Below are positions 44,672 through 53,004 of a stretch of 64,000 nucleotides of DNA, piece after piece. This DNA comes from Halomicrobium urmianum. Its GTDB lineage: Archaea > Halobacteriota > Halobacteria > Halobacteriales > Haloarculaceae. A program made the translations under genes and the position numbers. How positions within the stretch are numbered: position 1 is the first letter of the stretch; every line of letters starts with the position of its first letter. The stretch covers positions 2,480,001-2,544,000 of the forward strand of contig NZ_CP084090.1 of NCBI RefSeq assembly GCF_020217425.1. Direction: 5' to 3'. The notes under the pieces are model-generated. The model was not told where the DNA came from. It did not search any database and saw only the letters and a list, made by a program, of their open reading frames with translations.

Positions 44672-45607
44672 TCACTCGTCCCGGAGCCGTTCGAGGGCGT
44701 CCAGCGCGCGGCGCTCGCGGTCCGGCGTCGCGGTCCGCCCCTCGTAGCGGACCTCGCGGAACAGGGCCGTCAGTTCCGCGACGGCGCGCTCGTCCAGCCC
44801 GCGCTCGCGGGCCGCCGCCGCCACCTCGGTCACCGTGACCGTCCGCCCCGTCGCGCCGGCGGCTTCGGCAAGCCCGCACCAGGCCCGGTACACGTCGTTG
44901 CCGGCCGCAGCGTCCTCGAAGGGGACGGCGACCCGCGGTTCTCCGTCGACGGTCCCGCCGGCACCCCGCGGCCGCGAACCGGGCTGCGCCGCCGACGGCG
45001 ACGGGCCCGATCGCGACCGTCCCGACAGCGATGCCCCGAGAACGGCGACGGTGAGCAGGAGTCCGACGACGACCAGCGGGAGGGGGACGTCCACCGGCGC
45101 GATCCGCTCGACGTCTCCCGAGGCGGCGTCGAGGCCGCCCGCGTCGGTGCCGGTGCCGGCGAACCCGCCGCCCCCGTTTCCGACGAACAGCGAGAGGAGA
45201 TAGACCAGCACGAGGAAGACCGCGATCAGCGCCGCGATGCCGAGCAGGTCAGTCAGAGCGCCCCGCAGCGCCGCCAGCAGCGATCGGACGCCCTCCTGCC
45301 AGACGACGACCGCCGCGTAGACCGCGGGGCCGACGACGGCGAGCAACATCACGAGACTCGTGAATCGCTCGACGACGGCGGTGAACGGCGACGGGCCGCC
45401 CGGCTCCGCCTCCCCGAAGTTCAGCGCGACCGCCGTCCCGTTCCCCGAACCCAGGCCGGAGCCGTTGCCGGCGCCGACGCCGGCCGCGGAGTCGCTGCTC
45501 GCGCCCGACGCCTCGCCGCCCGTCCCGTCCAGAGAGGCGGCGGCCGCTCCGACGACGAGGACCGCGAGCACCACCGCGACGGCGAGCAGGGGCCGCGATC
45601 CGGTCAT
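44672..45607 (-). CDS. DUF4129 domain membrane protein, paralogue 1
   Basis: A 311-residue protein with the same plan as the next gene: N-terminal helix, Gly/Ser/Asn-rich outer segment (GVGAGNGSGLGSGNGTAVAL), central helices (VVERFTSLVMLLAVVGPAVY, AALIAVFLVLVYLLSLFVGN) and a DUF4129 domain (NDVYRAWCGLAEAAGATGRT, LTALFREVRYEGRTATPDRE). Identical length to its neighbour suggests tandem duplication, although the sequences have diverged. First gene of the cluster. Confidence 0.87.
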   Translation of the reverse strand: MTGSRPLLAVAVVLAVLVVGAAAASLDGTGGEASGASSDSAAGVGAGNGSGLGSGNGTAVALNFGEAEPGGPSPFTAVVERFTSLVMLLAVVGPAVYAAVVVWQEGVRSLLAALRGALTDLLGIAALIAVFLVLVYLLSLFVGNGGGGFAGTGTDAGGLDAASGDVERIAPVDVPLPLVVVGLLLTVAVLGASLSGRSRSGPSPSAAQPGSRPRGAGGTVDGEPRVAVPFEDAAAGNDVYRAWCGLAEAAGATGRTVTVTEVAAAARERGLDERAVAELTALFREVRYEGRTATPDRERRALDALERLRDE

Positions 45608-45681
45608 TGCGTCGCCGTACGGATCGCGCGACTATAGACGTACGGCCGGAACGAGACGTCACCGCCGCGCTCCCGCCGTCG

Positions 45682-47034
45682 CTACCGCTCGTCCGGGAGG
45701 TCGATCTCCAGCGCGCCCAGCACGGGCTCGAACCGGGAGGTCACCTCGCCGTACTCCGTCGCCGGGTCGCTGCCGTCGACGATGCCGGCGCCGCCGTACA
45801 GCGACAGCGACCGGTCGCGCGCCAGCCCCGAGCGGATGGCGACGGCGACGGTGCCGTCGCCGTCGGCGTCGACCCAGCCCACGGGCGCGGCGTACCAGCC
45901 GCGGTCGAACGGTTCGACGTCGCGGATGACGTCGGCTGCCGGTTCCGGCGGGAAGCCCCCGACGGCTGGCGTGGGGTGGAGCCGCCGCGCCAGGTCGAGG
46001 ACGTGGGCGTCGCCGTCGACGGTCGCCGAGATGGGCCGCCGGAGGTGCTGGAGGTTGGCGATGCGCTTGATCTCGGGGTCGGCGACGCTCACGCTCTCGG
46101 CGACGGGCCGCAGGGCGTCAGCGATGGCGTCGGCGACGATGCGGTTCTCCTGCTGGTACTTCTCGTCACCCCGCATCGCGTCGGCCAGGCTGGCGTCCTC
46201 CAGGTCCGACTCGCCGCGCTCGGTGGTCCCGGCCAGTGCTTCCGTCTCGACGCGGCCGTCCCGCAGCGCGACCAGCGTCTCCGGCGTCGCGCCGAAGAAG
46301 GCGGTCCCCGGCCCCGGTGCGGCGCAGAACGCCGCACAGTTGGGATACGTCTCCCGGAGGCGGCCGAGCACGCGCGCGACCGGGACCGGACGGTCCAGGC
46401 CGACCGTCAGCTCCTGGGCGAGGACGACCTTCTCCAGGCCGTCACGCCGGATGCGCTCGATGGTCTCGTCGACGGTCCGCTCCCACTCGGCCCGCGACAT
46501 CGCCCAGTCGAAGCCGGTCGCGCCCGGCAGCGCTCCCCCGCCGCCGTCGGCCGCCGCCAGCCGGTGCTGCCATCGATCGAGGCGCTCCGGCAGGGCGTCG
46601 CGCTCGTCCGCCGGGACGGTGACGGTCAGCCACGTCTCGTCGTCGGACACCACCTGCGCCTCAGGGACGGCGAACCGGGCGTCGGGAAAGCCCGCCCAGG
46701 TGTCGCCCTCGTCCTCTCCGGCGAAGAAGCCGAGACCGCCGTAGGCCCGCGGCCTGGCGATCTCGGGGACGTCCCCGTCCGATTCGAGGGCGGCAAACAG
46801 TTCCGCCAGCCCTGCCTGCGCGTCGGCGAAGCGCTCCGGCCCCGCGGCCTCGACGGTCGCCGCTGCACCCAGAGCCAGCGCGTCGGGCTCCGAGGGGTGC
46901 AGCCAGCAGACGCGCTCGTCGGCGGCGGCCGACACCCTCGGTAGCGACCCGACGTCGACCCGGCGAGCGGCGTACGCGTACTGTCCGGTCTCCCCCGGCG
47001 ACGAGTCCGCTCCGGCCGCATCCTGCCGCTTCAT
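45682..47034 (-). CDS. menF: isochorismate synthase
   Basis: Converts chorismate to isochorismate, the first committed step to menaquinone, the main respiratory quinone of haloarchaea. The 450-residue enzyme has the chorismate-binding pattern EWERTVDETIERIRRDGLEK with VVLAQELTVGLDR, then AFFGATPETLVALRDGRVET, ALAGTTERGESDLEDASLAD, KYQQENRIVADAI and LHPTPAVGGFPPEPAADVIR. ATG at 47034 is supported by a TATA element centred 27 nt upstream. No other men gene is adjacent in this window. Confidence 0.93.
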   Translation of the reverse strand: MKRQDAAGADSSPGETGQYAYAARRVDVGSLPRVSAAADERVCWLHPSEPDALALGAAATVEAAGPERFADAQAGLAELFAALESDGDVPEIARPRAYGGLGFFAGEDEGDTWAGFPDARFAVPEAQVVSDDETWLTVTVPADERDALPERLDRWQHRLAAADGGGGALPGATGFDWAMSRAEWERTVDETIERIRRDGLEKVVLAQELTVGLDRPVPVARVLGRLRETYPNCAAFCAAPGPGTAFFGATPETLVALRDGRVETEALAGTTERGESDLEDASLADAMRGDEKYQQENRIVADAIADALRPVAESVSVADPEIKRIANLQHLRRPISATVDGDAHVLDLARRLHPTPAVGGFPPEPAADVIRDVEPFDRGWYAAPVGWVDADGDGTVAVAIRSGLARDRSLSLYGGAGIVDGSDPATEYGEVTSRFEPVLGALEIDLPDER

Positions 47035-47055
47035 CGCTCGAAACCAAGGAATGCC

Positions 47056-47067
47056 CACATATATGTG
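47056..47067 (-). promoter_or_regulatory. palindromic TATA element of menF
   Basis: CACATATATGTG is a perfect 12-bp palindrome centred 27 nt upstream of the menF ATG, as expected for a leaderless haloarchaeal promoter. Being symmetrical it could also support transcription to the right. Confidence 0.55.
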
Positions 47068-47676
47068 CCTCGTTTGGCCGCGCCCGCCGCGCGTTCGTCG
47101 TCCGGAACGGCCCCGAATCCGCTCCACTCTCGGCACGGCCCGAGTCCGCCCCGCCCTCTACTCGGTCCGGGTCCCATCCCGCGACGCTCCGGCACGCCGC
47201 TTCCGCTGGCGACGGCGGTGACCGGGTCAGCCGCTTTCCGCCGACCGAACCATACGAAAAGAGTAATATATCCATATTTTATCATTCTCGACAGCCGTCG
47301 GACCAACCGGTGCGAGCGATCGGCTGCTATTCCGGCGGTTCCTGGCCGCTCCCTACGTTCAGGTCCGGTCGTATCGATCAGTGCTCCGGGGTCGGAACCC
47401 CACTGCGGCGATGGGCCGATCGAGCCCCTCCGGACGCCCCACCGATTTCGCACAGTCCTCTCTGGCGGCGTCTACTCCGATCTTTACCGGTCGGTGGTCG
47501 GGCGCTGGCAGGCTGGACCGTCCCTGTACCGAATCAGATAAAAAGTTTGACTATTCTGGTAATAGATTCGTTTTCGTATATAAAACTTGGTCGGCGAGTC
47601 CGATCGGATCCCGGAGCAGGGGCCGGTCGGCCGGTCAGTGGGAACCTACATTAATCAGCGCCCTGTAGGAATCGGT
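47068..47676. other. gene-free region with AT-rich promoter-like islands
   Basis: About 600 bp without a convincing gene. An AT-rich island lies at 47255-47286 (GAGTAATATATCCATATTTT). A second stretch, 47536-47590, ends in GTATATAAAAC (47576-47586), about 92 nt before the rdfA ATG. CTACATTAATC at 47648-47658 is closer to the ATG. The remainder is GC-rich with no open frame showing haloarchaeal codon bias. A small RNA or remnant could be present but nothing specific is visible. Confidence 0.5.
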
Positions 47677-47677
47677 C

Positions 47678-48277
47678 ATGACTGGACGGCGGAGCAAGGT
47701 GGAGCGACTCATCGAGGAGCACGATCTGACGGGACTCGGGGACGAACTCGTCGACCGATGGACGGCCACGGGGGACGAACGGATGAGCCTCCGGGACCTG
47801 GCGCGACACTTCAACGTCCGCCTCCTGGCCGCGACGATGGAGGCGGCAGGGGTGAGCACCATCGAGGGCGACCCGGAGAGCGTCTACGACGCGCTGACCG
47901 ACGACGACGTCTCCGCCGGCCGGCGGACCGAGGTCCGAAGCCGACTCGAACGGGCCGGCGTCGACGTCGAGGAACTGGAGCGATCCTTCGTCACCTACCA
48001 GGCGATTCGCTCCTACGTCAAGGACGTCCGCGGCGCCGAACAGGCCACGCCCGACGACGAGGAGCGCATCGAATCGGCACGGACGGCCATCCAGCGCCTC
48101 GTCAGCCGAACCACCGCCGTCGCCGAGGAGAAGCTCGAACGCCTCCGGGACGCCGACCTCATCACGCTCGGCGACTTCCGCCTGATCGTCGACGTCCAGG
48201 TCTACTGTCGCGACTGCGGTACCCAGCGTGGCGTCGCCGACCTCATCTCCGAGGGCGGCTGCGACTGCGAGGACTAG
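47678..48277 (+). CDS. rdfA: rod-determining factor RdfA
   Basis: A 199-residue protein matching the haloarchaeal RdfA family, first described as needed for rod cell shape in Haloferax volcanii. The N terminus is MTGRRSKVERLIEEHDLTGL. The middle has SLRDLARHFNVRLLAATMEA and LTDDDVSAGRRTEVRSRLER. The long C-terminal helix region ends with a zinc-like cluster YCRDCGTQRGVADLISEGGC followed by DCED. The partner SMC-related gene is convergent downstream, an association seen in other haloarchaea. The name is from recognised sequence. Confidence 0.88.
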   Translation: MTGRRSKVERLIEEHDLTGLGDELVDRWTATGDERMSLRDLARHFNVRLLAATMEAAGVSTIEGDPESVYDALTDDDVSAGRRTEVRSRLERAGVDVEELERSFVTYQAIRSYVKDVRGAEQATPDDEERIESARTAIQRLVSRTTAVAEEKLERLRDADLITLGDFRLIVDVQVYCRDCGTQRGVADLISEGGCDCED

Positions 48278-48361
48278 AAAACGGACTTTCTGTATCCTGC
48301 GAACCGTGTTCTTGGACAGTATAGAACAACCAGAAAGCCCCGGCTGGCTGAACTCGGGGGT

Positions 48362-48402
48362 GGTTCGAGAGACGGCAACGCCGTCTCTCGTCATCACGAA
48401 AG
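48362..48402. repeat. hairpin repeat, copy 1
   Basis: GGTTC, then a perfect stem GAGAGACGGC-AAC-GCCGTCTCTC (48367-48389), then GTCATCACGAAAG. The same 41-bp unit, with a mismatch in the stem, occurs at 52505-52545 just after a transposase relic. It lies in the 281-bp space between the converging rdfA and SMC-related genes, which otherwise holds no gene. It may act as a bidirectional terminator or be an insertion-element footprint. Confidence 0.6.
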
Positions 48403-48558
48403 ACTTTCGAACGACCTCGCTGCGCGCCTCGGTCGCTTCGCTCCCTGCGGTGCTTGCGTCGTCCGCCGTCGTTCAGCCAGCCGCCCCTTTCAGGTTGTTC
48501 ACAGGTCCGGTAGCAGTCCCAGTCGGAGCGACGCCAGCAAACGGAAAGAAGCGGTTTC

Positions 48559-50496
48559 CTAGCCGCCGATGTCGGTGATGCGCGTGTGCTCGACTTCGAG
48601 GGCCTCGGCGTCCTCGGGGAGGAGGGCGACGACGAGGTAGTCGACGTAGGACTCGAAGTACTCCAGCAGGCGGGAGATGCGGTCGGAATCGATCGGCTCC
48701 AGGGCGTCCAGCACCATTAGCGGGACCTCCTCGTGGAGATCGTGGACGAGGTAGCCCGCCAGCGCGAACACGAGGCCGGTCACCTCGCGCTCGGACTCGG
48801 AGAGGTGGTCGACGGTGTCTTCGTAGGCGACGCCGCCGTCGGTCGAGCGGATCACGTGCAGTTCGAAGCTGTTGCGCTCGACCTTGCGTCGGCCCTCGCG
48901 GACCTCACGCTCGACGATTTCGATCCAGATGCGGTCGATGTTCTCGTAGTCGAGGATGCCAAGCACCTCCTCCATGTGGTCGTTGAACTCCTCGACGGCA
49001 TTCTCCTCGATGCGGTCGATCCTGGTCCGGAGGTCGACCAGCTCGTCCTGGATCTCTTCGCGTCGCTCCTCGAGGTCGTCCTGGCGGTCAAGTTCGGACT
49101 CGATCTGCTCGATCTCCGCGACGACCTCGTCTCGGTCGCCCTCCAGCTGGCCGAGTTCGTATTCGAGGTCGTTGGCCTCGCGGTGCAGTTCCAGGACCTC
49201 CTCGTAGGTGTCGGACTCGAGGTCCTCGACCTCGCCCTCCAGTCGCTCGACCTCGTCGGTGAGGTCCTCCTTGCGCCCGGTCAGGCGGTCGATGGCGTCC
49301 TCGGTGGACTCGATCTCCCGCTCGGTGCGGGCGAGGCGGTTCTGGATCTGGTCGCGGTTACGCTGCGCGCGCTCGTACTCGGCCTTGCGGTCGGTGTACT
49401 CGTCGAGCTCGTCTTCGATGTCGTCGACGGAGTCGACCTTGTCCCGTCGGAGATCGCGCAGTCGCTCGACGGTGTCCTCGATTCGGTCGATGGACACCTC
49501 GGAGCCACAGGTCCAGCAGACGGTCCGGGTGTCGTCCTCCAGCAGCTGGTCGGTGACCGACGAGGTGCCGCCGTCGGTAGTGGTCCGGACGGCCGGGTGG
49601 GTCCCGTCCTGGGCCTCGTCGATCATCTTCTCGTTGAACCGGATCGTGTTCTGGAGTTCGCTGATCTCGGCGTCGAGGTCCTGCTTGCGCGAGCGCAGAT
49701 CGGCGATGTGCTCCTCGACGTCCTCGGGGTCGACGTCCGGCGCCTCGAGGTCGTCATCACGCTCTTCCAGCTCGCGGCGCTCCTCGCGCAGCGAGTCGAG
49801 CCGGTCGCGCTTGGTCTCGATCTCGTAGCGGACGTCCTCCAGATCCGAGCGGACGTCTCGCAGTTCAGCGAGCCTGTCTTCGAGTTCGTCGCGCTCCTCG
49901 CGCTGGTCCTCGACGGAGGCGTCGACGTCCTCGATCTCGGACTCGACGGACTCCAGTTCCTCGCGGGTCTCCTCGATCTCGGACTCCAGCTCCGACTTCC
50001 GCTGTTCGAGGTCGGGCAGCTGCCGCTTCAGCGACTCCAGTTCGTCGAGGTCGGCGTCGACCTGATCCCGCTCGTTCTGGAGGCGCTGTATCTCGTTCTG
50101 GATGGCCTCCGTGTCGACGGGCCGCATGATGAGCTCCCGGAGGTCCACGTCCCGCTCGACCGACCGCCGCGCCTCGTTGGATCGCAGGAGGAAGGCGAAC
50201 AGGTCGGCCAGTTCGGGGTCGTCCAGATAGGGATCGCCGCTCGTCGTCACGCCGGTGCCGGTCCGCTCGAGGTACCGGTCGTACGTCTCGTCGTCGATCT
50301 CGAGATCGACGTGCGCCTCGTCGGCGTCGCCCTTGATCGAAGCCTCGTCGCTACCGAAGACCGTCATCAGCGCGCGCAGTAGCGACGTCTTGTTCGACGC
50401 GTTGGGCCCCGCCAGCACCGTCACGCCGGGGGGTATCTCCACCCTCGCCTCGTCGATACCCCCGACGTTCTCGACGTCAACTGTGGCCGAACTCAT
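48559..50496 (-). CDS. archaea-specific SMC-related protein
   Basis: A 645-residue ATPase with Rad50/SMC layout. Walker A GPNASNKTS is at residues 30-38. Then come an N-terminal lobe, two long coiled coils (about 120-300 and 335-510) separated by a zinc-hook-like CWTC (Cys327, Cys330), and a C-terminal lobe with signature HLSESEREVTGLVFALAGYL and Walker B VPLMVLDALEPIDSDR. The short coils and the D-A-L-E form of Walker B are, as far as I recall, typical of the archaeal ASRP/Sph subgroup. It converges with rdfA; the pair probably acts in cell-shape or chromosome organisation. Confidence 0.88.
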   Translation of the reverse strand: MSSATVDVENVGGIDEARVEIPPGVTVLAGPNASNKTSLLRALMTVFGSDEASIKGDADEAHVDLEIDDETYDRYLERTGTGVTTSGDPYLDDPELADLFAFLLRSNEARRSVERDVDLRELIMRPVDTEAIQNEIQRLQNERDQVDADLDELESLKRQLPDLEQRKSELESEIEETREELESVESEIEDVDASVEDQREERDELEDRLAELRDVRSDLEDVRYEIETKRDRLDSLREERRELEERDDDLEAPDVDPEDVEEHIADLRSRKQDLDAEISELQNTIRFNEKMIDEAQDGTHPAVRTTTDGGTSSVTDQLLEDDTRTVCWTCGSEVSIDRIEDTVERLRDLRRDKVDSVDDIEDELDEYTDRKAEYERAQRNRDQIQNRLARTEREIESTEDAIDRLTGRKEDLTDEVERLEGEVEDLESDTYEEVLELHREANDLEYELGQLEGDRDEVVAEIEQIESELDRQDDLEERREEIQDELVDLRTRIDRIEENAVEEFNDHMEEVLGILDYENIDRIWIEIVEREVREGRRKVERNSFELHVIRSTDGGVAYEDTVDHLSESEREVTGLVFALAGYLVHDLHEEVPLMVLDALEPIDSDRISRLLEYFESYVDYLVVALLPEDAEALEVEHTRITDIGG

Positions 50497-50682
50497 ACCT
50501 GTATTCAGCAGTGTCGATCACTAATAGGTTCTGCTTTCAATCCGACCCTTCGAATCCCACAATATAACGCAAGTACGCCTGTTACTGAATTGGCGCTATT
50601 CGCGAGACGGCGGCGGTGGGCGTGGTCGACGCGATCCAGGTCGTTCACGGTATCCATCGGGGCCCACCAGAGACGACCCGGT

Positions 50683-51087
50683 GGACGCAAGCGCATCCGG
50701 GAGGTCTCCGAAGGTATCCCCGACGAGTTCGGGCTGGCGATGGACGCCAACACCACCTTCGACTACTGCGGCGGCATCACCCCCTCCGACGCCGTTGCGA
50801 CGCTCTGTGAGGCCTACAACAAGCGGTTCGTTCCCCACGTCTTCGGGCCGGTCGTCAACTACTCCGCCAGCCTGCACGTCGCGGCCGCCCACGCCTCCTG
50901 CGACCTCATCGAGTTCGCCGTCTACGCCGACGACATCGACGACCCCGGACGCTACGTCGCTAGCCCCTACATCGCCAACCAGGAGGACGTCTACGTTCAG
51001 GACGGCGGCGTCATCGAACCGCCCGAGACACCCGGCCTCGGCCTCGAAGTGGACGAGGCGTTGCTCGAGGACTACCGCACCGCCTAG
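50683..51087 (+). pseudogene. enolase-superfamily (mandelate racemase type) fragment with internal deletion
   Basis: The frame begins inside the barrel domain (KRIREVSEGIPDEFGLAMDA NTTF), then jumps after about FDYCGGITPSDAVATL to the C-terminal part (NKRFVPHVFGPVVNYSASLH, VYADDIDDPGRYVASPYIAN). It ends normally at LLEDYRTA. The N-terminal capping domain and the segment carrying the second and third metal-binding acids are absent, so roughly 100-150 residues are missing internally. Sequence before 50683 bears no related coding. A remnant sugar-acid dehydratase or racemase. Confidence 0.7.
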
Positions 51088-51202
51088 ACCCGTCGGTCAG
51101 AACGCCGCGTAGTAGCCGTCTGGACGGAACGAATCGATTGAGGCGAACACGGGGAGAACAGTCGTGGGAACAGATCGACCGCTCGACCGGTCGACGGCGG
51201 AC

Positions 51203-52072
51203 CTACTCGTACCGGTCCTCGGCGTCGTTGAGCGCCGTCCAGTACTTGACGAGCGTCGCGGCGTGGCCCTCGTCCTCGCCGGCGCGGCGCGTCGCCGCCT
51301 TGTAGGCCTCGTGGACGACGCCGTTCAGTGGCAGTGCGGTGTCGTTCTCCCGCGCGAACTCGCGGGCGTAGCCGAGATCCTTGTGCCAGATGGCCAGTCC
51401 GCCCAGCCCCTCGATGTCCTGGCTGAAGTCGCCAGTGAAGTACTGCTCCCAGATGTCCATCCCGAAGAAGTCGTTGAACAGCTCGGGGTCGACGCCGTTG
51501 TCTCGCGCGTACTCGACGATCTCCGCGTCCAGCGCCGCGTGGCCGGCGTAGCGCATCTGCAGTCCGAGCTTCAACACCGTGCCCTCCGGGATCGGCCCGA
51601 CCCGCGTGTGGTCGTCACAGAGTGTGTCCAGCAGGTCAGCGGCGGCCTCGTAGCGCTCCTCGGTGCCGCCGATCATCATGTGGTAGCCCTCCCGGGGCGC
51701 CGCGCTGGTGATCGGCGCCTCGACGAAGTCGGCACCGGCTTCGTCACACATCTCCTCGGCGACCTCGGAGGTCTCCGGGCGAGTCGTGGTCACGTCGACG
51801 ACCAGCTGGCCGTCGCCGAGCGCGTCCAGGAGGCCGTCGTCGCCCTCCAGCGTCGCCTCGACCTCGGGCGTGCCCGGGAGTGCCATGACCACCGCGTCCG
51901 TCTCGCCGGCGACCTCGGCCGGGCTGTCGGCCGCTGTGGCCCCCCGCTGGCCCGCGTGGTCGACCTTCTCGTCGTCGACGTCGAACACCGTCACGTCGTA
52001 GCCGTCGGCCAGCAGTCGGTCCAGAAACTCGCTGCCGATGTAGCCGACGCCGATGATACCGATAGCTCGCAT
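51203..52072 (-). CDS. NAD(P)-dependent beta-hydroxyacid dehydrogenase family protein
   Basis: A 289-residue enzyme of the 3-hydroxyisobutyrate/6-phosphogluconate dehydrogenase family. It has the Rossmann motif IGIIGVGYIGSEFLDRLLAD, the substrate-binding FVEAPITSAAPREGYHMMIG, GPIPEGTVLKLGLQMRY with the catalytic-region Lys, and KDLGYAREFARENDTALPLN in the C-terminal helical domain. Within a catabolic neighbourhood it probably oxidises a beta-hydroxy acid or reduces a semialdehyde; the exact substrate is unknown. Confidence 0.88.
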   Translation of the reverse strand: MRAIGIIGVGYIGSEFLDRLLADGYDVTVFDVDDEKVDHAGQRGATAADSPAEVAGETDAVVMALPGTPEVEATLEGDDGLLDALGDGQLVVDVTTTRPETSEVAEEMCDEAGADFVEAPITSAAPREGYHMMIGGTEERYEAAADLLDTLCDDHTRVGPIPEGTVLKLGLQMRYAGHAALDAEIVEYARDNGVDPELFNDFFGMDIWEQYFTGDFSQDIEGLGGLAIWHKDLGYAREFARENDTALPLNGVVHEAYKAATRRAGEDEGHAATLVKYWTALNDAEDRYE

Positions 52073-52177
52073 GAACAGGCGGGACTGGCGGTCGGAGTCC
52101 ACATAAGTGTTGGCGCCGGCGCACCGGTCGTGTTTAGTTAAGCGTGAAAAGTGAGGCGGACGGACTTCTTGGTGTCC

Positions 52178-52499
52178 ATGCCAGAAATCAGCTGTCTCAG
52201 CGGTAGTAGCGGGTGGATCGATTTTATTCTGTGGAGTGCGAGCGGACACCCGAACCAGCGATTGCGCTGGATGTTCAATCGCACGTTACAGGTCTTTCGC
52301 TGTCGAATACCGTCGAGTTACTCGCCAGTCTGGATGTCACTGATCGCGGAAAGCGATCCACGATTGGGTGCAGCAAGCCGATTGGCAGCCCGAATCGGGG
52401 ACGTCTTCGGATCAGATTGCGCTGGACGAAACCGTGATTCGGATCGACGATCAACGAACCTGGCTGTACGCTGTCCTCGGAACGCCTCTGGCGTTCTGA
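52178..52499 (+). pseudogene. IS6-family (ISH14-like) transposase relic
   Basis: Three reading frames in sequence match one transposase. Frame 1 from ATG 52178 reads MPEISCLSGSSGWIDFIL. A second frame reads ERTPEPAIALDVQSHVTGLS and LSNTVELLASLDVTDRGKRS. From 52353 a third reads AIHDWVQQADWQPESGTSSD and QIALDETVIRIDDQRTWLYA, then stops. The first catalytic Asp region (LDETVIRI) is present, but the remaining two-thirds with the other acids is gone. Two frameshifts and a 3' truncation make it dead. No clear terminal repeats remain. Confidence 0.82.
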
Positions 52500-52504
52500 T
52501 GGGC

Positions 52505-52545
52505 GGTTCGAGAGACGGCCTTGCCATCTCTCGTCATCCCGAAAG
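52505..52545. repeat. hairpin repeat, copy 2
   Basis: GGTTC, stem GAGAGACGGC-CTT-GCCATCTCTC with one mismatch (52510-52532), then GTCATCCCGAAAG, matching 48362-48402. It starts 6 nt after the truncated transposase reading frame, so the repeat may mark the breakpoint of the lost 3' part. Confidence 0.6.
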
Positions 52546-53004
52546 GCGAAGGCTTCTGGGCGACTGCGCAAGAGCTTCGCTTTGCGAACGCTGGCGATCC
52601 TGCCACGAATGAGTCGCTTCAGATCCAGTTCTTTTCGACGACGACCACCGCTCTCGCCGAGATATTTCCCCGTGGCTCCAACAGAATTGTAATATCGAAA
52701 CAGCTTGATTTCTCGCCGGTGGTGCCCAGCACCTCCAAACCGCACTGCAGCGAGCGGACCTCCGATTTCAGATATCTCGCCACGGAAGTCGGAACGCTAT
52801 CGAACTGCTCTGTCGAGAACGAAAGCGCCGAATCTCGCCGTTCTCAAACTGCTTCGGCCACGCACAACCGGAAACAGTCGAAAACTGGCCTCATAATTTC
52901 GCTCGCTGGCACAACGTTTTAAGCTAAACCGACCCGTGGCGTGGTGCCGGAGTGACGACCGGTCACCAGGGGGTTTCTTATCGGATTCTGCCCATTGTCT
53001 CACC
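52546..53004. other. gene-free region of lower GC
   Basis: About 460 bp lying between the transposase relic and the universal-stress gene. GC is visibly lower than around it (e.g. near 52860-52925) and open frames are short and unlike haloarchaeal proteins. Probably remnant foreign DNA. The last part contains the usp promoter region. Confidence 0.5.

Noticed and set aside
50505-50756. Minus-strand frame containing WAPMDTVNDLDRVDHAHRRR, slightly reminiscent of CoA-transferase fragments
   Set aside because: The resemblance covers only a few residues and the frame overlaps the enolase-type remnant on the other strand; not enough to call a gene.
52521-52922. 133-residue plus-strand frame after the transposase relic
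   Set aside because: It starts inside the hairpin repeat, has Ser/Thr-rich low-bias composition and no family resemblance; judged remnant DNA.
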